Below are positions 24,138-32,156 of a DNA stretch of 35,117 bases, one piece after another. Location of the stretch: the NCBI GenBank assembly GCA_947598825.1, contig CANQFM010000032.1:1-35117 (forward strand), given 5' to 3'. This DNA is from an uncultured Eisenbergiella sp. (GTDB lineage Bacteria; Bacillota; Clostridia; Lachnospirales; Lachnospiraceae). Under the pieces are notes generated by a model. It searched no databases. It saw only the letters and a program-made list of their open reading frames with translations, and had not been told where the DNA came from. Position 1 is the stretch's first letter. Every line of letters starts with the position of its first letter. Position numbers and translations under genes: made by a program.

Positions 24138-24308
24138 ATGAGAAAACAGATCCTCTATCAGTACTATGTAGAAGGAGAAGATGAGAGTTGCAGCAATCTG
24201 AGTGCGAGATTGCTCCGTTGCGGTTTCGAGAAAACAAAGCTTTGGAGCCGTATGCCGGGAAATAGGTTTCTGGAATTTGGCAATGACGCGGCAAAGATAA
24301 AAAAATAA
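24138..24308 (+). pseudogene. 56-aa stub resembling the N-terminus of a TOPRIM-type partner
   Basis: A 56-codon frame begins 21 nt after the ATPase stop: MRKQILYQYYVEGEDESC followed by a basic tail ending FGNDAAKIKK. The strand plus VEGEDE is how TOPRIM nucleases (OLD-, RloB- and DUF4435-like) begin, with the first E as a catalytic residue. After residue 18 the similarity of style stops and none of the remaining TOPRIM motifs (DxD) appears before the next gene, so the gene looks truncated by deletion. No clear ribosome site precedes it. It could also be a genuine small protein. Confidence 0.45.
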
Positions 24309-24335
24309 ACGGTATCGGGAATGACGGAGGGAAAA

Positions 24336-24986
24336 ATGACAGAGGTAGAAGCGATTCGGGCAAGGCATTCGGTAAGGGCTTATCTGCCCAAGCCCATTGA
24401 ACCAAAGAAAGCGGAAAAACTGGAGGCTTTCCTGGAAACCTGCAACCGGGAAAGCGGGCTGCATCTTCAGCTTTTGAGGGATGCAGGCGGGACATTTGAC
24501 AGGCTGCTCAGTAAGGCTATGGGTTTGAACAGCGCGCCCAGCGTGATCGCCTGCGTCGGGCCGGACGGTGCCGATCTGGAGGAGCGGATCGGTTACTATG
24601 GGGAAAAGGCGGTGCTTTACGCGCAGCAGTTGGGGTTAAATACCTGCTGGGCAGGAACTTTTCAGGCCAGAAACGTGCCCGCCGTGATCCAAAGCGGGGA
24701 ACGTCTGGTGATCGTGATCGCCATCGGATATGGAGCCACCCAGGGGAAAGCGCACAGGTCGAAGACGATAGAGGAAGTGACAAACGTACAGGGAGAAATG
24801 CCCCAGTGGTTCCGAAAGGGAGTAGAGCTTGCGCTTCTGGCGCCGACGGCGATCAACCAGCAGAAATTCAGGTTCTGTCTGGATGCGGAGGGCAAGGTGA
24901 CGGTGCTGGATCAGAAAGGCCCCTTTTCAAAAGTGGATCTTGGCATTGTAAAATGTCATTTTGAGATTGGAAGAAGAGAAGTCTGA
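24336..24986 (+). CDS. Nitroreductase-like flavoprotein (TM1586 type)
   Basis: The protein has 216 aa. The N-terminal IRARHSVRAYLPKPIEPKKA is the FMN-phosphate-binding opening of the nitroreductase fold. YGEKAVLYAQQLGLNTCWAG is the conserved central helix, and LALLAPTAINQQKFRF is a second FMN/substrate strand in the C-terminal half. The twofold arrangement suggests the TM1586-like single-chain group. It would reduce nitro- or quinone-like compounds with NAD(P)H in the cytosol. ATG 24336 follows GGAGG at 24326-24330; ATG 24321 has no site. It ends 12 nt before the GH115 gene, so the two are probably co-transcribed although their functions do not obviously connect. Confidence 0.82.
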   Translation: MTEVEAIRARHSVRAYLPKPIEPKKAEKLEAFLETCNRESGLHLQLLRDAGGTFDRLLSKAMGLNSAPSVIACVGPDGADLEERIGYYGEKAVLYAQQLGLNTCWAGTFQARNVPAVIQSGERLVIVIAIGYGATQGKAHRSKTIEEVTNVQGEMPQWFRKGVELALLAPTAINQQKFRFCLDAEGKVTVLDQKGPFSKVDLGIVKCHFEIGRREV

Positions 24987-24998
24987 CGGAGGATACCC

Positions 24999-27900
24999 AT
25001 GGAAAAAATGATTCTGACAAAGCATGACGGCATTTGTATTCTGGCGGAAGAAGCCGCCGACAGCGGCATAAAAAAGATCGCCGGCACGCTGGCGGAGGAT
25101 TTGGAAATGGTATTGGGCGAAAGGCCGAGGGTCATTTCGTCCGTAGAGGAATGTAGGGAGCAGGACGCCCTGATCTGGGTGGCCGTCCCGGGCCATAGCC
25201 CGCTTTTGGAGAGTTGGGAAAAGGGGCAGGAACAGATGCAGGCGCTTTTTGGGAAAAAGCCGGATCTGTCCGCGCTCTGCGGCAGGAGGGAATGTTACCA
25301 GTTCGCTTTCGTAGAGCATCCCCGGGCGGCGGGCAAAAAGGCGCTGCTGATCGCCGGCAGTGATAAAAGGGGCGCGATCTACGGGATGTTCCGGCTTTCG
25401 GAAGAAAGCGGCGTTTCCCCGTTGGTCTATTGGGGCGACGCTGTGCCCTGTCCCTGTGAAAGCCTGGTGCTGATCTCCGAAGGAAGTCAGGAGGCAGCCA
25501 AAGAAGCAGAGACGGAAGGAATAAAAAACAGGGCGTCCCGCAGCGTCTGTCTGCCTGTAGATGGGCCTTCTAAGGAGCCTTCCGTGGAATACAGAGGCTT
25601 TTTTATCAACGATGAATGGCCCTGCTTTGGCAACTGGGCCTTCGATCATTTCGGCGGCTTTTGCGCCGATATGTACCGGCGGGTATTTGAACTGCTGCTG
25701 CGGTTAAAGGGCAACTATATCTGGCCGGCCATGTGGTCCTCCTGTTTCGCCCAGGATGGCCCGGGGCTTGCGAACGCAGAGCTGGCGGACGAACTGGGCG
25801 TGGTGGTAGGAAGCTCCCACCATGAACCCTGTATGCGGGCCGGAGAGGAATTTCAAAAGAGCGTCCGGGAGACGGCGGCCTATGGGACGGAGTGGAATTT
25901 TGCCAAAAACAGGGCGGGGATCCTGCGTTTCTGGGAGGACGGGCTGAAGCGGAGCCTGCGGTATGAGTCCCTTGTCACCGTCGGCATGCGGGGCGAGAAC
26001 GATACCCCCCTTCTTGGGCTGTTCACTCCATTGGCTGACAATATCGAACTGTTAAAGGAGATCATTTTAAATCAGAAGCGCATGATCGAGGCTTACAGCG
26101 GTGAAAGAAAGCCCCGGCAGCTTCTGGCGCTCTATAAGGAAGTGGAGCCTTATTTTTACGGGGATGAAAATACCCCCGGCTTGCAGGACTGGGACGGTCT
26201 GCAGGATGTGATCCTGATGCTCTGCGAGGACAATTTCGGGAATATGCGCACCCTGCCGCCGCGCAGACTGCGGGATCACCAGGGCGGCTGGGGGATGTAC
26301 TACCATTTTGACTATCACGGCGATCCGGTTTCCTACGAGTGGGTCAATTCTGCTTCCCTGGAAAAGACCTGGGAGCAGATGACCATGGCCTACGACTACG
26401 GCGTCAGGAGCGTATGGCTGGTCAACGTAGGGGATCTGAAATTCAATCTTTATCCGCTGCAGTATTTTATGGAAATGGCCTATGACTTTGACCGGTGGGG
26501 CAGCCGGAACCGCGATTCCGTGGCCCAGTTTGAAGAAAAATGGGCGAAGGAGACCTTCGGCAATTTTGTGTCGGAGGATATCTGCCGCCGGATTGGAAAG
26601 GTACAGAAGGAATATACCAGGCTCAACAGCTTAAGACGGCCGGAGTCGCTAAACGACAAGGTCTATCATCCCTGTCATTTTGGGGAGGGGGAGCGGATGC
26701 TTGCGCGGGCGGCCAGGCTGGAGCAGGAAAACGAAGCCCTCTATGAAGATCTGCCTGCAGCATGTAAGGACGCTTATTTCAGCATGATCTATTTCCAGGC
26801 GGCGGCCTCCGCCAATCTTTTGCAGATGCATCTGCTGGCGGGGCAGAACCACCTTTACGCCAGGCAGGGCAATATCGCCGCCAACAGGCTGGGGGACGAG
26901 GTTTTGCGCCGGATCCGGCAGGATGAAGAACTGGCTCGCCGGATGCGGGAATTTGGCGGTGGCAAGTGGGCGGGCATGGAACTGGCCAGCCACATCGGCT
27001 TTACCCACTGGAACGATCAGGACTGCCGGTATCCGGTCCGGATGCAGCTTTATCCCATGGCAAAACCCAGGATGATCCTTTCCCGGGCGGACATGGAGGA
27101 ATGGTATACCCACGGATACAACTGCGAGACGCTGCGGATCCGGGATTTCGCCGATTCCTTTGCAGAGCGGGTGCAGATCCGGCTGGGAAACAGCGGGAGG
27201 GGGACTTACCGTTTTACGATCAAAGGGGACGCCTGTCCCTGGCTGCGGTTTTCCTGTCTGGAGGGCGAAGTGGAAGAGCTTTTCTCCGTGGATATCAGCT
27301 TTGACCGGGCGCAGTTTATGGCCGGGCAAAAAGAACGGGCCACGGCCAGATACATGGTCTGCAGCGATCAGGGGGAGCGGATCGCGCTGGAGGTGGAAGC
27401 AGCGCCGATCCTTTTGCCTGCGCTGACGGATGACGTTTATGTGGAGGATGCCGGGCGCGTGGTGATGCCTGCGGTCGGCTTTGGCGAACAAAGGGCGGGC
27501 CTCTTTTTGGGAGAAAAGGCAGAGTATGCGCCGATCGCAGGACTGGGAAAATACGGCGGCGCCATGAAAGTGACCCCGTCCACCGGCCTCTTTTTAAAAC
27601 CGGAGGAAATGCCCTGTCTGACCTATCGCTTTTATTTGAAGGAAGCGCAGGAGTATGAAATCGCGCTGATCACGAACCCTGCAAACCCGGTGCAGCGCAC
27701 GGAGGGCGTCCGTCTGGGAATCAGGTTGGACGAAGGAGAACTGCAGATCCTGTCCACGGTAAAAGAGGGTTATCGCGCCGATGTGGGCGGGCTGTGTCAG
27801 GAGTGGGCCCAGGGCGTGCTGACAGAGGAACACCGGACGACCGCCCGGGCGTTGCTGGAGGCAGGCTGCCATACGCTTTCCGTGTTCTGTGTGGACGCGG

Positions 27901-28013
27901 CGGTGGCACTGGAACGGATAGAGATCGCGCCAAAGGAAAGACCGATCCCGGCGTCCTATCTGGGCGCGCCGGTCAGTCCCCGGTGCGCGGACCTGCAAAG
28001 CTATATGGCATAG
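24999..28013 (+). CDS. GH115-family alpha-glucuronidase
   Basis: The protein has 1004 aa, typical of GH115, which removes glucuronic or 4-O-methylglucuronic acid from xylan-type chains. Recognisable segments are LLIAGSDKRGAIYGMFRLSE, then SPLVYWGDAVP, VEYRGFFINDEWP, the catalytic-barrel stretch FELLLRLKGNYIWPAMWSS and GVVVGSSHHEPCMRAGEEF, GMRGENDTPL, and FDYHGDPVSYEWVNS. A C-terminal beta-rich GH115_C-like domain follows from about residue 720. There is no signal peptide, so it acts on imported oligosaccharides. GGAGGATACCC precedes ATG 24999. The later GH88 and DUF2264 genes also suggest uronic-acid processing. Confidence 0.92.
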   Translation: MEKMILTKHDGICILAEEAADSGIKKIAGTLAEDLEMVLGERPRVISSVEECREQDALIWVAVPGHSPLLESWEKGQEQMQALFGKKPDLSALCGRRECYQFAFVEHPRAAGKKALLIAGSDKRGAIYGMFRLSEESGVSPLVYWGDAVPCPCESLVLISEGSQEAAKEAETEGIKNRASRSVCLPVDGPSKEPSVEYRGFFINDEWPCFGNWAFDHFGGFCADMYRRVFELLLRLKGNYIWPAMWSSCFAQDGPGLANAELADELGVVVGSSHHEPCMRAGEEFQKSVRETAAYGTEWNFAKNRAGILRFWEDGLKRSLRYESLVTVGMRGENDTPLLGLFTPLADNIELLKEIILNQKRMIEAYSGERKPRQLLALYKEVEPYFYGDENTPGLQDWDGLQDVILMLCEDNFGNMRTLPPRRLRDHQGGWGMYYHFDYHGDPVSYEWVNSASLEKTWEQMTMAYDYGVRSVWLVNVGDLKFNLYPLQYFMEMAYDFDRWGSRNRDSVAQFEEKWAKETFGNFVSEDICRRIGKVQKEYTRLNSLRRPESLNDKVYHPCHFGEGERMLARAARLEQENEALYEDLPAACKDAYFSMIYFQAAASANLLQMHLLAGQNHLYARQGNIAANRLGDEVLRRIRQDEELARRMREFGGGKWAGMELASHIGFTHWNDQDCRYPVRMQLYPMAKPRMILSRADMEEWYTHGYNCETLRIRDFADSFAERVQIRLGNSGRGTYRFTIKGDACPWLRFSCLEGEVEELFSVDISFDRAQFMAGQKERATARYMVCSDQGERIALEVEAAPILLPALTDDVYVEDAGRVVMPAVGFGEQRAGLFLGEKAEYAPIAGLGKYGGAMKVTPSTGLFLKPEEMPCLTYRFYLKEAQEYEIALITNPANPVQRTEGVRLGIRLDEGELQILSTVKEGYRADVGGLCQEWAQGVLTEEHRTTARALLEAGCHTLSVFCVDAAVALERIEIAPKERPIPASYLGAPVSPRCADLQSYMA

Positions 28014-28045
28014 GGGCAGGAATCCCGTTTCTGCGGGCAAAAATA

Positions 28046-28073
28046 TTGAAGTTCGGATAAAGTGTGATATAAT
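28046..28073 (+). promoter_or_regulatory. Sigma-A promoter for the PlsY-like gene
   Basis: TTGAAG (28046-28051) and a consensus TATAAT (28068-28073) are 16 nt apart, with extended -10 TGA at 28065-28067. The predicted start is near 28080, leaving a leader of about 60 nt before ATG 28139. Confidence 0.8.
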
Positions 28074-28138
28074 AATGATGTTGGCGGCACAAAGGACGCA
28101 AAGACGGCAGCAGGCGGACAGGCAGTGGGGGGATTGCG

Positions 28139-28684
28139 ATGGACATTCTTGGAAGCTCGTTATTGGGATATTTTTTGGGCGGGATCAATCCGTCCTATCT
28201 TTTCGGAAGGCTCAAAGGGCTGGATATCCGCAGGATCGGGTCGGGCAATGCGGGAGCTTCCAACGCGATGATCATGTTGGGGAGGACCGTGGGCGTGATC
28301 AGCGCGGCCTTTGATATCTTCAAAGCGTACCTGGCCTATCGTCTGGCGGGCGTGGCGCTGGCCTATGATCCCAGGGTTTTTTTTGTGCTTCTGGCGATCG
28401 AGGCAGTATTGGCTTTTGCAGTCAATTATATCTGCGTGGTGCCGACCACCGCTTCGGTGATGTTTGCGATCGTTTACGGCGTGCAGACTAAAAGCCTGGC
28501 GGGGACGCTGATCTTTGGCCTGGCGGTAGCTGTGATCCTGTACCGGCACATGGAGAATTTCCGACGGATCCGCCAGGGGATAGAGGTTCATTTAAGCTGG
28601 CTGTGGGATCGCAAGAATGAGATCGAACGGGTGAAGGGCAACTACGACGGTTCCTATGGGGACCGGGGCGTGGAGCATAGCTGA
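28139..28684 (+). CDS. PlsY-like glycerol-3-phosphate acyltransferase homologue with internal deletion
   Basis: The protein has 181 aa, against roughly 200-220 in PlsY. The N-terminal membrane segment, RRIGSGNAGASNAM (motif 1, residues 31-44), the FDIFKAYLAY helix and the C-terminal RHMENFRRIRQGIEV (motif 3) are present. The central GHxxPxxxxFKGGKG motif expected after about residue 70 is absent: the chain runs from KAYLAYRLAGVAL straight to AYDPRVFFVLLA. PlsY transfers acyl groups from acyl phosphate to glycerol-3-phosphate in the membrane. Without the central motif this copy is probably inactive or altered. A good promoter and terminator frame it as a single-gene unit. Confidence 0.78.
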   Translation: MDILGSSLLGYFLGGINPSYLFGRLKGLDIRRIGSGNAGASNAMIMLGRTVGVISAAFDIFKAYLAYRLAGVALAYDPRVFFVLLAIEAVLAFAVNYICVVPTTASVMFAIVYGVQTKSLAGTLIFGLAVAVILYRHMENFRRIRQGIEVHLSWLWDRKNEIERVKGNYDGSYGDRGVEHS

Positions 28685-28729
28685 GCGCCTGTGGAGGCGT
28701 CCGGCGGGCGAAGATTTTGAGAGGATGAC

Positions 28730-28768
28730 AAAGGCTCATGGGTAGATTCCCGGGGCCTTTTTGTTTTT
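28730..28768 (+). terminator. Rho-independent terminator after the PlsY-like gene
   Basis: AAAGGCTC (28730-28737) pairs with GGGGCCTTT (28752-28760), with an inner GGG/CCC pair, followed by TTTTTGTTTTT. Confidence 0.8.
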
Positions 28769-28913
28769 GCATAAGACGCGGGAAAAGGCGGATAAAATAC
28801 GGAGATAAAAAGGATAAAATGAAAAAAACAGGGGATATTGTGTAACGAGAGGACAAGGGGCTGACCGGATACGGAAATTCACACTTTTTTCACACAAAAA
28901 AGCGGAACAGTCC

Positions 28914-28942
28914 TTGACAAAAGAGAAAACAACTGTTATATT
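28914..28942 (+). promoter_or_regulatory. Sigma-A promoter of the small heat-shock gene
   Basis: A consensus TTGACA (28914-28919), 17-nt spacer and TATATT (28937-28942) with extended -10 TGT form a strong promoter. The predicted start is near 28949. Confidence 0.85.
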
Positions 28943-28953
28943 ACAAATATAAC
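28935..28953 (+). promoter_or_regulatory. Perfect palindrome overlapping the hsp20 -10 box (candidate operator)
   Basis: GTTATATT at 28935-28942 and AATATAAC at 28946-28953 are exact inverse complements around ACA. The palindrome covers the -10 box and start point, where a bound repressor would block transcription. It is not a CIRCE element. The binding protein is unknown. Confidence 0.6.
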
Positions 28954-28996
28954 AAATAAAACAAATGTATCAATTAGGATAAAGGAGGAATGTGTT

Positions 28997-29434
28997 ATGT
29001 TGACACCAAGCATTTTTGGAAGAGATTTGTTCGATGACTTTTTCCGTTTCCCGTTCTGGGATGACAGGGATTTCAGAAGAGGGCAGAAGAACCTTATGAG
29101 AACCGATGTCCGCGAGACGGACGGCGCCTATGAGCTGGAGATGGAGCTGCCCGGCTTTCAGAAGGAGGATGTGCAGGTTTCCCTGGAGGACGGCTATCTG
29201 ACCGTTTCGGCGGCGCAGGAAAAGGCCGAGGAGGAGAAGGACGAAAAGACCGGCTCCTATATCCGCCGGGAGCGTTACACAGGTTCTTATCAGAGAAGCT
29301 TTTATGTCGGTAAGGATCTGACCGAAGAGGATATCAAGGGCGAGTTCAAGCAGGGCGTCCTGCATTTGACCGTTCCGAAGAAGGATGCGCAGCCTGCGGT
29401 CGCTCAAAAGAAGTATATCGCGATCGAGGGATAA
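28997..29434 (+). CDS. Hsp20/alpha-crystallin small heat-shock protein
   Basis: This 145-aa ATP-independent chaperone holds unfolded proteins. The N-terminal FGRDLFDDFFRFPFWDD is the usual aromatic-rich arm. The alpha-crystallin domain runs from about residue 34 (TDVRETDGAYELEMELPGF) through KEDVQVSLEDGYLTVSA to the signature GVLHLTVPK near residue 128, and the tail ends KKYIAIEG. GGAGG at 28984-28988 serves ATG 28997. The strong promoter with an overlapping palindrome suggests induction by stress through loss of a repressor. A terminator closes it as a monocistronic unit. Confidence 0.95.
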   Translation: MLTPSIFGRDLFDDFFRFPFWDDRDFRRGQKNLMRTDVRETDGAYELEMELPGFQKEDVQVSLEDGYLTVSAAQEKAEEEKDEKTGSYIRRERYTGSYQRSFYVGKDLTEEDIKGEFKQGVLHLTVPKKDAQPAVAQKKYIAIEG

Positions 29435-29449
29435 GGTTTTGACAGAACG

Positions 29450-29487
29450 AAAAGGGGCATTGGCAAAAAGGCCGTGCCCTTTTTTTC
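29450..29487 (+). terminator. Rho-independent terminator after hsp20
   Basis: AAAAGGGGCA (29450-29459) pairs with TGCCCTTTTT across a loop containing GGC/GCC, followed by a T run. Confidence 0.75.
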
Positions 29488-29554
29488 GTGTCTGCCGGCC
29501 AGGCAGCGCGCGTTTTTGGGTTTTCACTTTTATCTGGAAAGACGGCCGGATATA

Positions 29555-29563
29555 TGCTACAAT
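29555..29563 (+). promoter_or_regulatory. Extended -10 promoter element before the MATE gene
   Basis: TGC followed by TACAAT (29558-29563) is an extended -10 box; no clear -35 is visible. The start point would be about 29570, which is why ATG 29570 is unlikely as a start and ATG 29600 is preferred. Confidence 0.45.
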
Positions 29564-29599
29564 ATCCGCATGAAAGCCCGAAAAAGGTGCGGTGAAAGA

Positions 29600-30982
29600 A
29601 TGCGGAAGAGAAAGTATATCGGCGACCGGCATTTTTATAGAATGGTGCTGACGGTGGCGGTCCCGATCATGATCCAGAACGGGATCACGAATTTCGTCGG
29701 CCTGCTGGACAATATCATGGTCGGGCAGGTGGGGACGGCGCAGATGTCCGGCGTGGCCATCGCCAATAATCTGATCTTTGTATATAATATCTGCGTGTTC
29801 GGCATGATCTCCGGCGCAGGTATTTTTGGCGCGCAGTTTTTCGGGAAGGGCGATCATGAGGGCGTGCGCAATACCTTCCGGTTTAAGCTCGTGGTCTGTT
29901 CGCTGTTTCTGCTGGCCGCCGTCTGGATCTTTTTTTGCGCGGGCGGAAAGCTCTTTTCCCTGTATCTGCAGGGAGAGGGCGCGGCGTCGGACATTGCGGC
30001 CACTTTCCGTTACGGGAAGGAATACCTGAACATCATGCTCCTGGGGTTTGTTCCCTTTACCCTGGTGCAGATTTATTCCGGCACCCTGCGGGACTGCGGG
30101 GAGACCTTTGTCCCCATGCTGGCCGGAGTGCTGGCGGTTTTTGTGAATCTGCTCTTTAATTACATTCTGATCTTCGGGCATTTCGACGCGCCCTGCCTGG
30201 GTGTGGCGGGAGCGGCCTGGGCGACGGTGCTTTCCCGGTTCGTGGAATGTATTGTCACGGCGGTCTGGACCCACTGCCATCCGAAGAGGGCGCCGTTTAT
30301 CGTGGGCGCTTACCGTTCGTTTAAGATCCCGCGGGGCCTGTGCCGGCAGATCGTCCGTAAGGGGACGCCGCTGATGGCGAACGAAGCGCTGTGGTCCTGC
30401 GGCATGGCCGTGCTTTTGCAGTGCTATTCCTTCCGGGGGTTGGACGTGGTGGCGAGCCAGAACATCTCTTCCACGGTGTCCAATGTCTTTAATGTGGTCT
30501 TTCTGGCGTTGGGCAGTTCGGTGGCGATCATTGTGGGCCAGCTTCTGGGGGCGGGCCGGATGGAGGAAGCGGTGGACCAGGATCGGAAGCTGATCTTTTT
30601 TTCCGTGGTGGTCTGTTTCGGGATCGGCGCGGCCATGGCGTTGATGGCGCCGCTGTTTCCCCGGATCTACAATACGACGGAGAGCGTGCGTAGTCTGGCG
30701 GCCAGTTTTATCATTGTGGAGGCGCTGTTCATGCCGGCAAACGCTTTTATGCACGCTTCTTATTTCACCCTTCGTTCCGGCGGCAGGACGGTGGTGACTT
30801 TTTTCTTTGACAGCGTTTACGTCTGGGTCTTTTCCATCCCGGCGGCTTATCTGCTGGGACATTTTACGGCGGTGCCCATCGTGGCGCTGTATGTAGCGGT
30901 CAAGTGCCTGGACTTTATCAAGTGCGCCATCGGCGCGGTATTGCTGAAAAAACGGGTCTGGGTGCAAAACATCGTAGGATGA
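29600..30982 (+). CDS. MATE-family multidrug/Na+ efflux transporter
   Basis: This 460-aa protein with twelve hydrophobic segments is typical of MATE transporters. The N-terminal repeat starts FYRMVLTVAVPIMIQNGI and contains GLLDNIMVGQVGTAQMSGVA. The second half repeats the pattern (GLCRQIVRKGTPLMANEALW, then FLALGSSVAIIVGQLLGAG). It exports cationic or other small molecules with Na+ or H+. ATG 29600 is chosen with GGTGAAAG upstream; ATG 29570 is at the predicted transcript start. The GH88 gene follows after 18 nt, so the transporter may be co-transcribed with glycan genes, though MATE proteins are not known sugar importers. Confidence 0.88.
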   Translation: MRKRKYIGDRHFYRMVLTVAVPIMIQNGITNFVGLLDNIMVGQVGTAQMSGVAIANNLIFVYNICVFGMISGAGIFGAQFFGKGDHEGVRNTFRFKLVVCSLFLLAAVWIFFCAGGKLFSLYLQGEGAASDIAATFRYGKEYLNIMLLGFVPFTLVQIYSGTLRDCGETFVPMLAGVLAVFVNLLFNYILIFGHFDAPCLGVAGAAWATVLSRFVECIVTAVWTHCHPKRAPFIVGAYRSFKIPRGLCRQIVRKGTPLMANEALWSCGMAVLLQCYSFRGLDVVASQNISSTVSNVFNVVFLALGSSVAIIVGQLLGAGRMEEAVDQDRKLIFFSVVVCFGIGAAMALMAPLFPRIYNTTESVRSLAASFIIVEALFMPANAFMHASYFTLRSGGRTVVTFFFDSVYVWVFSIPAAYLLGHFTAVPIVALYVAVKCLDFIKCAIGAVLLKKRVWVQNIVG

Positions 30983-31000
30983 TAAAAACAGGAGGGCAAT

Positions 31001-32122
31001 ATGGACAGACAGGTTTGGGCAAACGAGGTTTCGGAGAAGATCAAAAAAAAGGTCAGGATCGTGGCGCAGCGCAGCCGGGACAAGATCCCCTATACCACGG
31101 TGGACGGGGTGTTCGACGACTGGCGCAAAAAGGATATCTGCTGGTGGACCAACGGCTTTTGGGGCGGCATGATGTGGCAGCTTTATCATTCCACAAAGGA
31201 TCCGCTTTACAGGCAGATCGCGGAGGACAATGAGGCGTGGCTGGATGAAAACCTGATGACCGCCCGGGGGATGGATCACGACAGCGGCTTTAAGTGGATG
31301 CCTACGGCGGTGGCCGATTACCGCATGACAGGCAGCGAAGCGTCCAAAAACAGGGCTCTTCTGGCGGCCGGCGACCTGGCGGGGCGGTTCAATCCCGCAG
31401 GGCGTTTCATCCGCGCCTGGAACGATGGCGGAGACGGCGGCAAGGCGGGTTGGGCCATTATCGACTGTATGATGAACCTGCCCCTTTTGTACTGGGCCTG
31501 GGAGGAGACGAACGATCCCAGATTTTATCATATCGCCACGATGCACGCGGACACGGCGGAAACCTATTTCCTGCGTCCCGACGGTTCTGTGAACCATATC
31601 GTGGAGTTCAATCCGCTGACGGGGGAATATGTGCAGTCCTTTGGCGGCCAGGGCTATGGGACGGGTTCCTCCTGGACGAGAGGCCAGGCCTGGGCGCTGT
31701 ACGGCTTTACGCTGAGCTATCTGCATACGAAGGAGAGGCGGTATCTGGAGGACGCCCTGCGGGTGGCCCACTATTTTATCGCCAACATCCCGGAAAGCGG
31801 CCTGATCCCTGTGGACTTTAGGCAGCCGGCGGACTGCGCCTGGGAGGATTCCACGGCGGCGGCCATCGCGGCCTGCGGCCTTCTGGAAATAGAAAAGTGC
31901 GTCCCGGAAAACGAAAAGCGGCTGTTCGGCGGCGCGGCCCTGCGGCTTTTGCGCGCGCTGGAGGAAAAGCGCTGCAACTGGGACGAAAACTGCGATAATA
32001 TCCTGGAAAAATGCACGGCGGCCTATCATCACAAGGAGCATGAATTTTCCATTATTTACGGGGACTATTACTTTATCGAGGCGATCTGGAAGCTGACGGG
32101 GCAGGAGTTATTTCTCTGGTGA
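31001..32122 (+). CDS. GH88-family unsaturated glucuronyl hydrolase
   Basis: The protein has 373 aa, normal for GH88 (alpha/alpha-barrel), which removes the 4,5-unsaturated uronic acid left by polysaccharide lyases by a hydration mechanism. Visible family segments are WWTNGFWGGMMWQLYH, DHDSGFKWMPTAVADYRMTG, a catalytic-Asp helix AIIDCMMNLPLLYWAWEE, GYGTGSSWTRGQAWALYGF and CAWEDSTAAAIAACGLLE. It has no signal peptide and is cytoplasmic. GH105 is the close alternative, but WTRGQAWALYG favours GH88. AGGAGGG before ATG 31001; followed after 34 nt by DUF2264. Confidence 0.9.
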   Translation: MDRQVWANEVSEKIKKKVRIVAQRSRDKIPYTTVDGVFDDWRKKDICWWTNGFWGGMMWQLYHSTKDPLYRQIAEDNEAWLDENLMTARGMDHDSGFKWMPTAVADYRMTGSEASKNRALLAAGDLAGRFNPAGRFIRAWNDGGDGGKAGWAIIDCMMNLPLLYWAWEETNDPRFYHIATMHADTAETYFLRPDGSVNHIVEFNPLTGEYVQSFGGQGYGTGSSWTRGQAWALYGFTLSYLHTKERRYLEDALRVAHYFIANIPESGLIPVDFRQPADCAWEDSTAAAIAACGLLEIEKCVPENEKRLFGGAALRLLRALEEKRCNWDENCDNILEKCTAAYHHKEHEFSIIYGDYYFIEAIWKLTGQELFLW

Positions 32123-32156
32123 CCGGAAGCGTGCGGCGGAAAGGGAGGAGGAGCGC

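Noticed and set aside
26649-27491. A 280-codon minus-strand open frame
   Set aside because: It lies inside the GH115 gene in antisense and has a biased composition; no support as a gene.
28970-32041. A 1023-codon open frame on the minus strand
   Set aside because: It lies antisense to hsp20, the MATE gene and GH88, all with clear family motifs. Its product is His/Arg/Pro-rich with no recognisable domain, as expected from the complement of GC-rich coding DNA.
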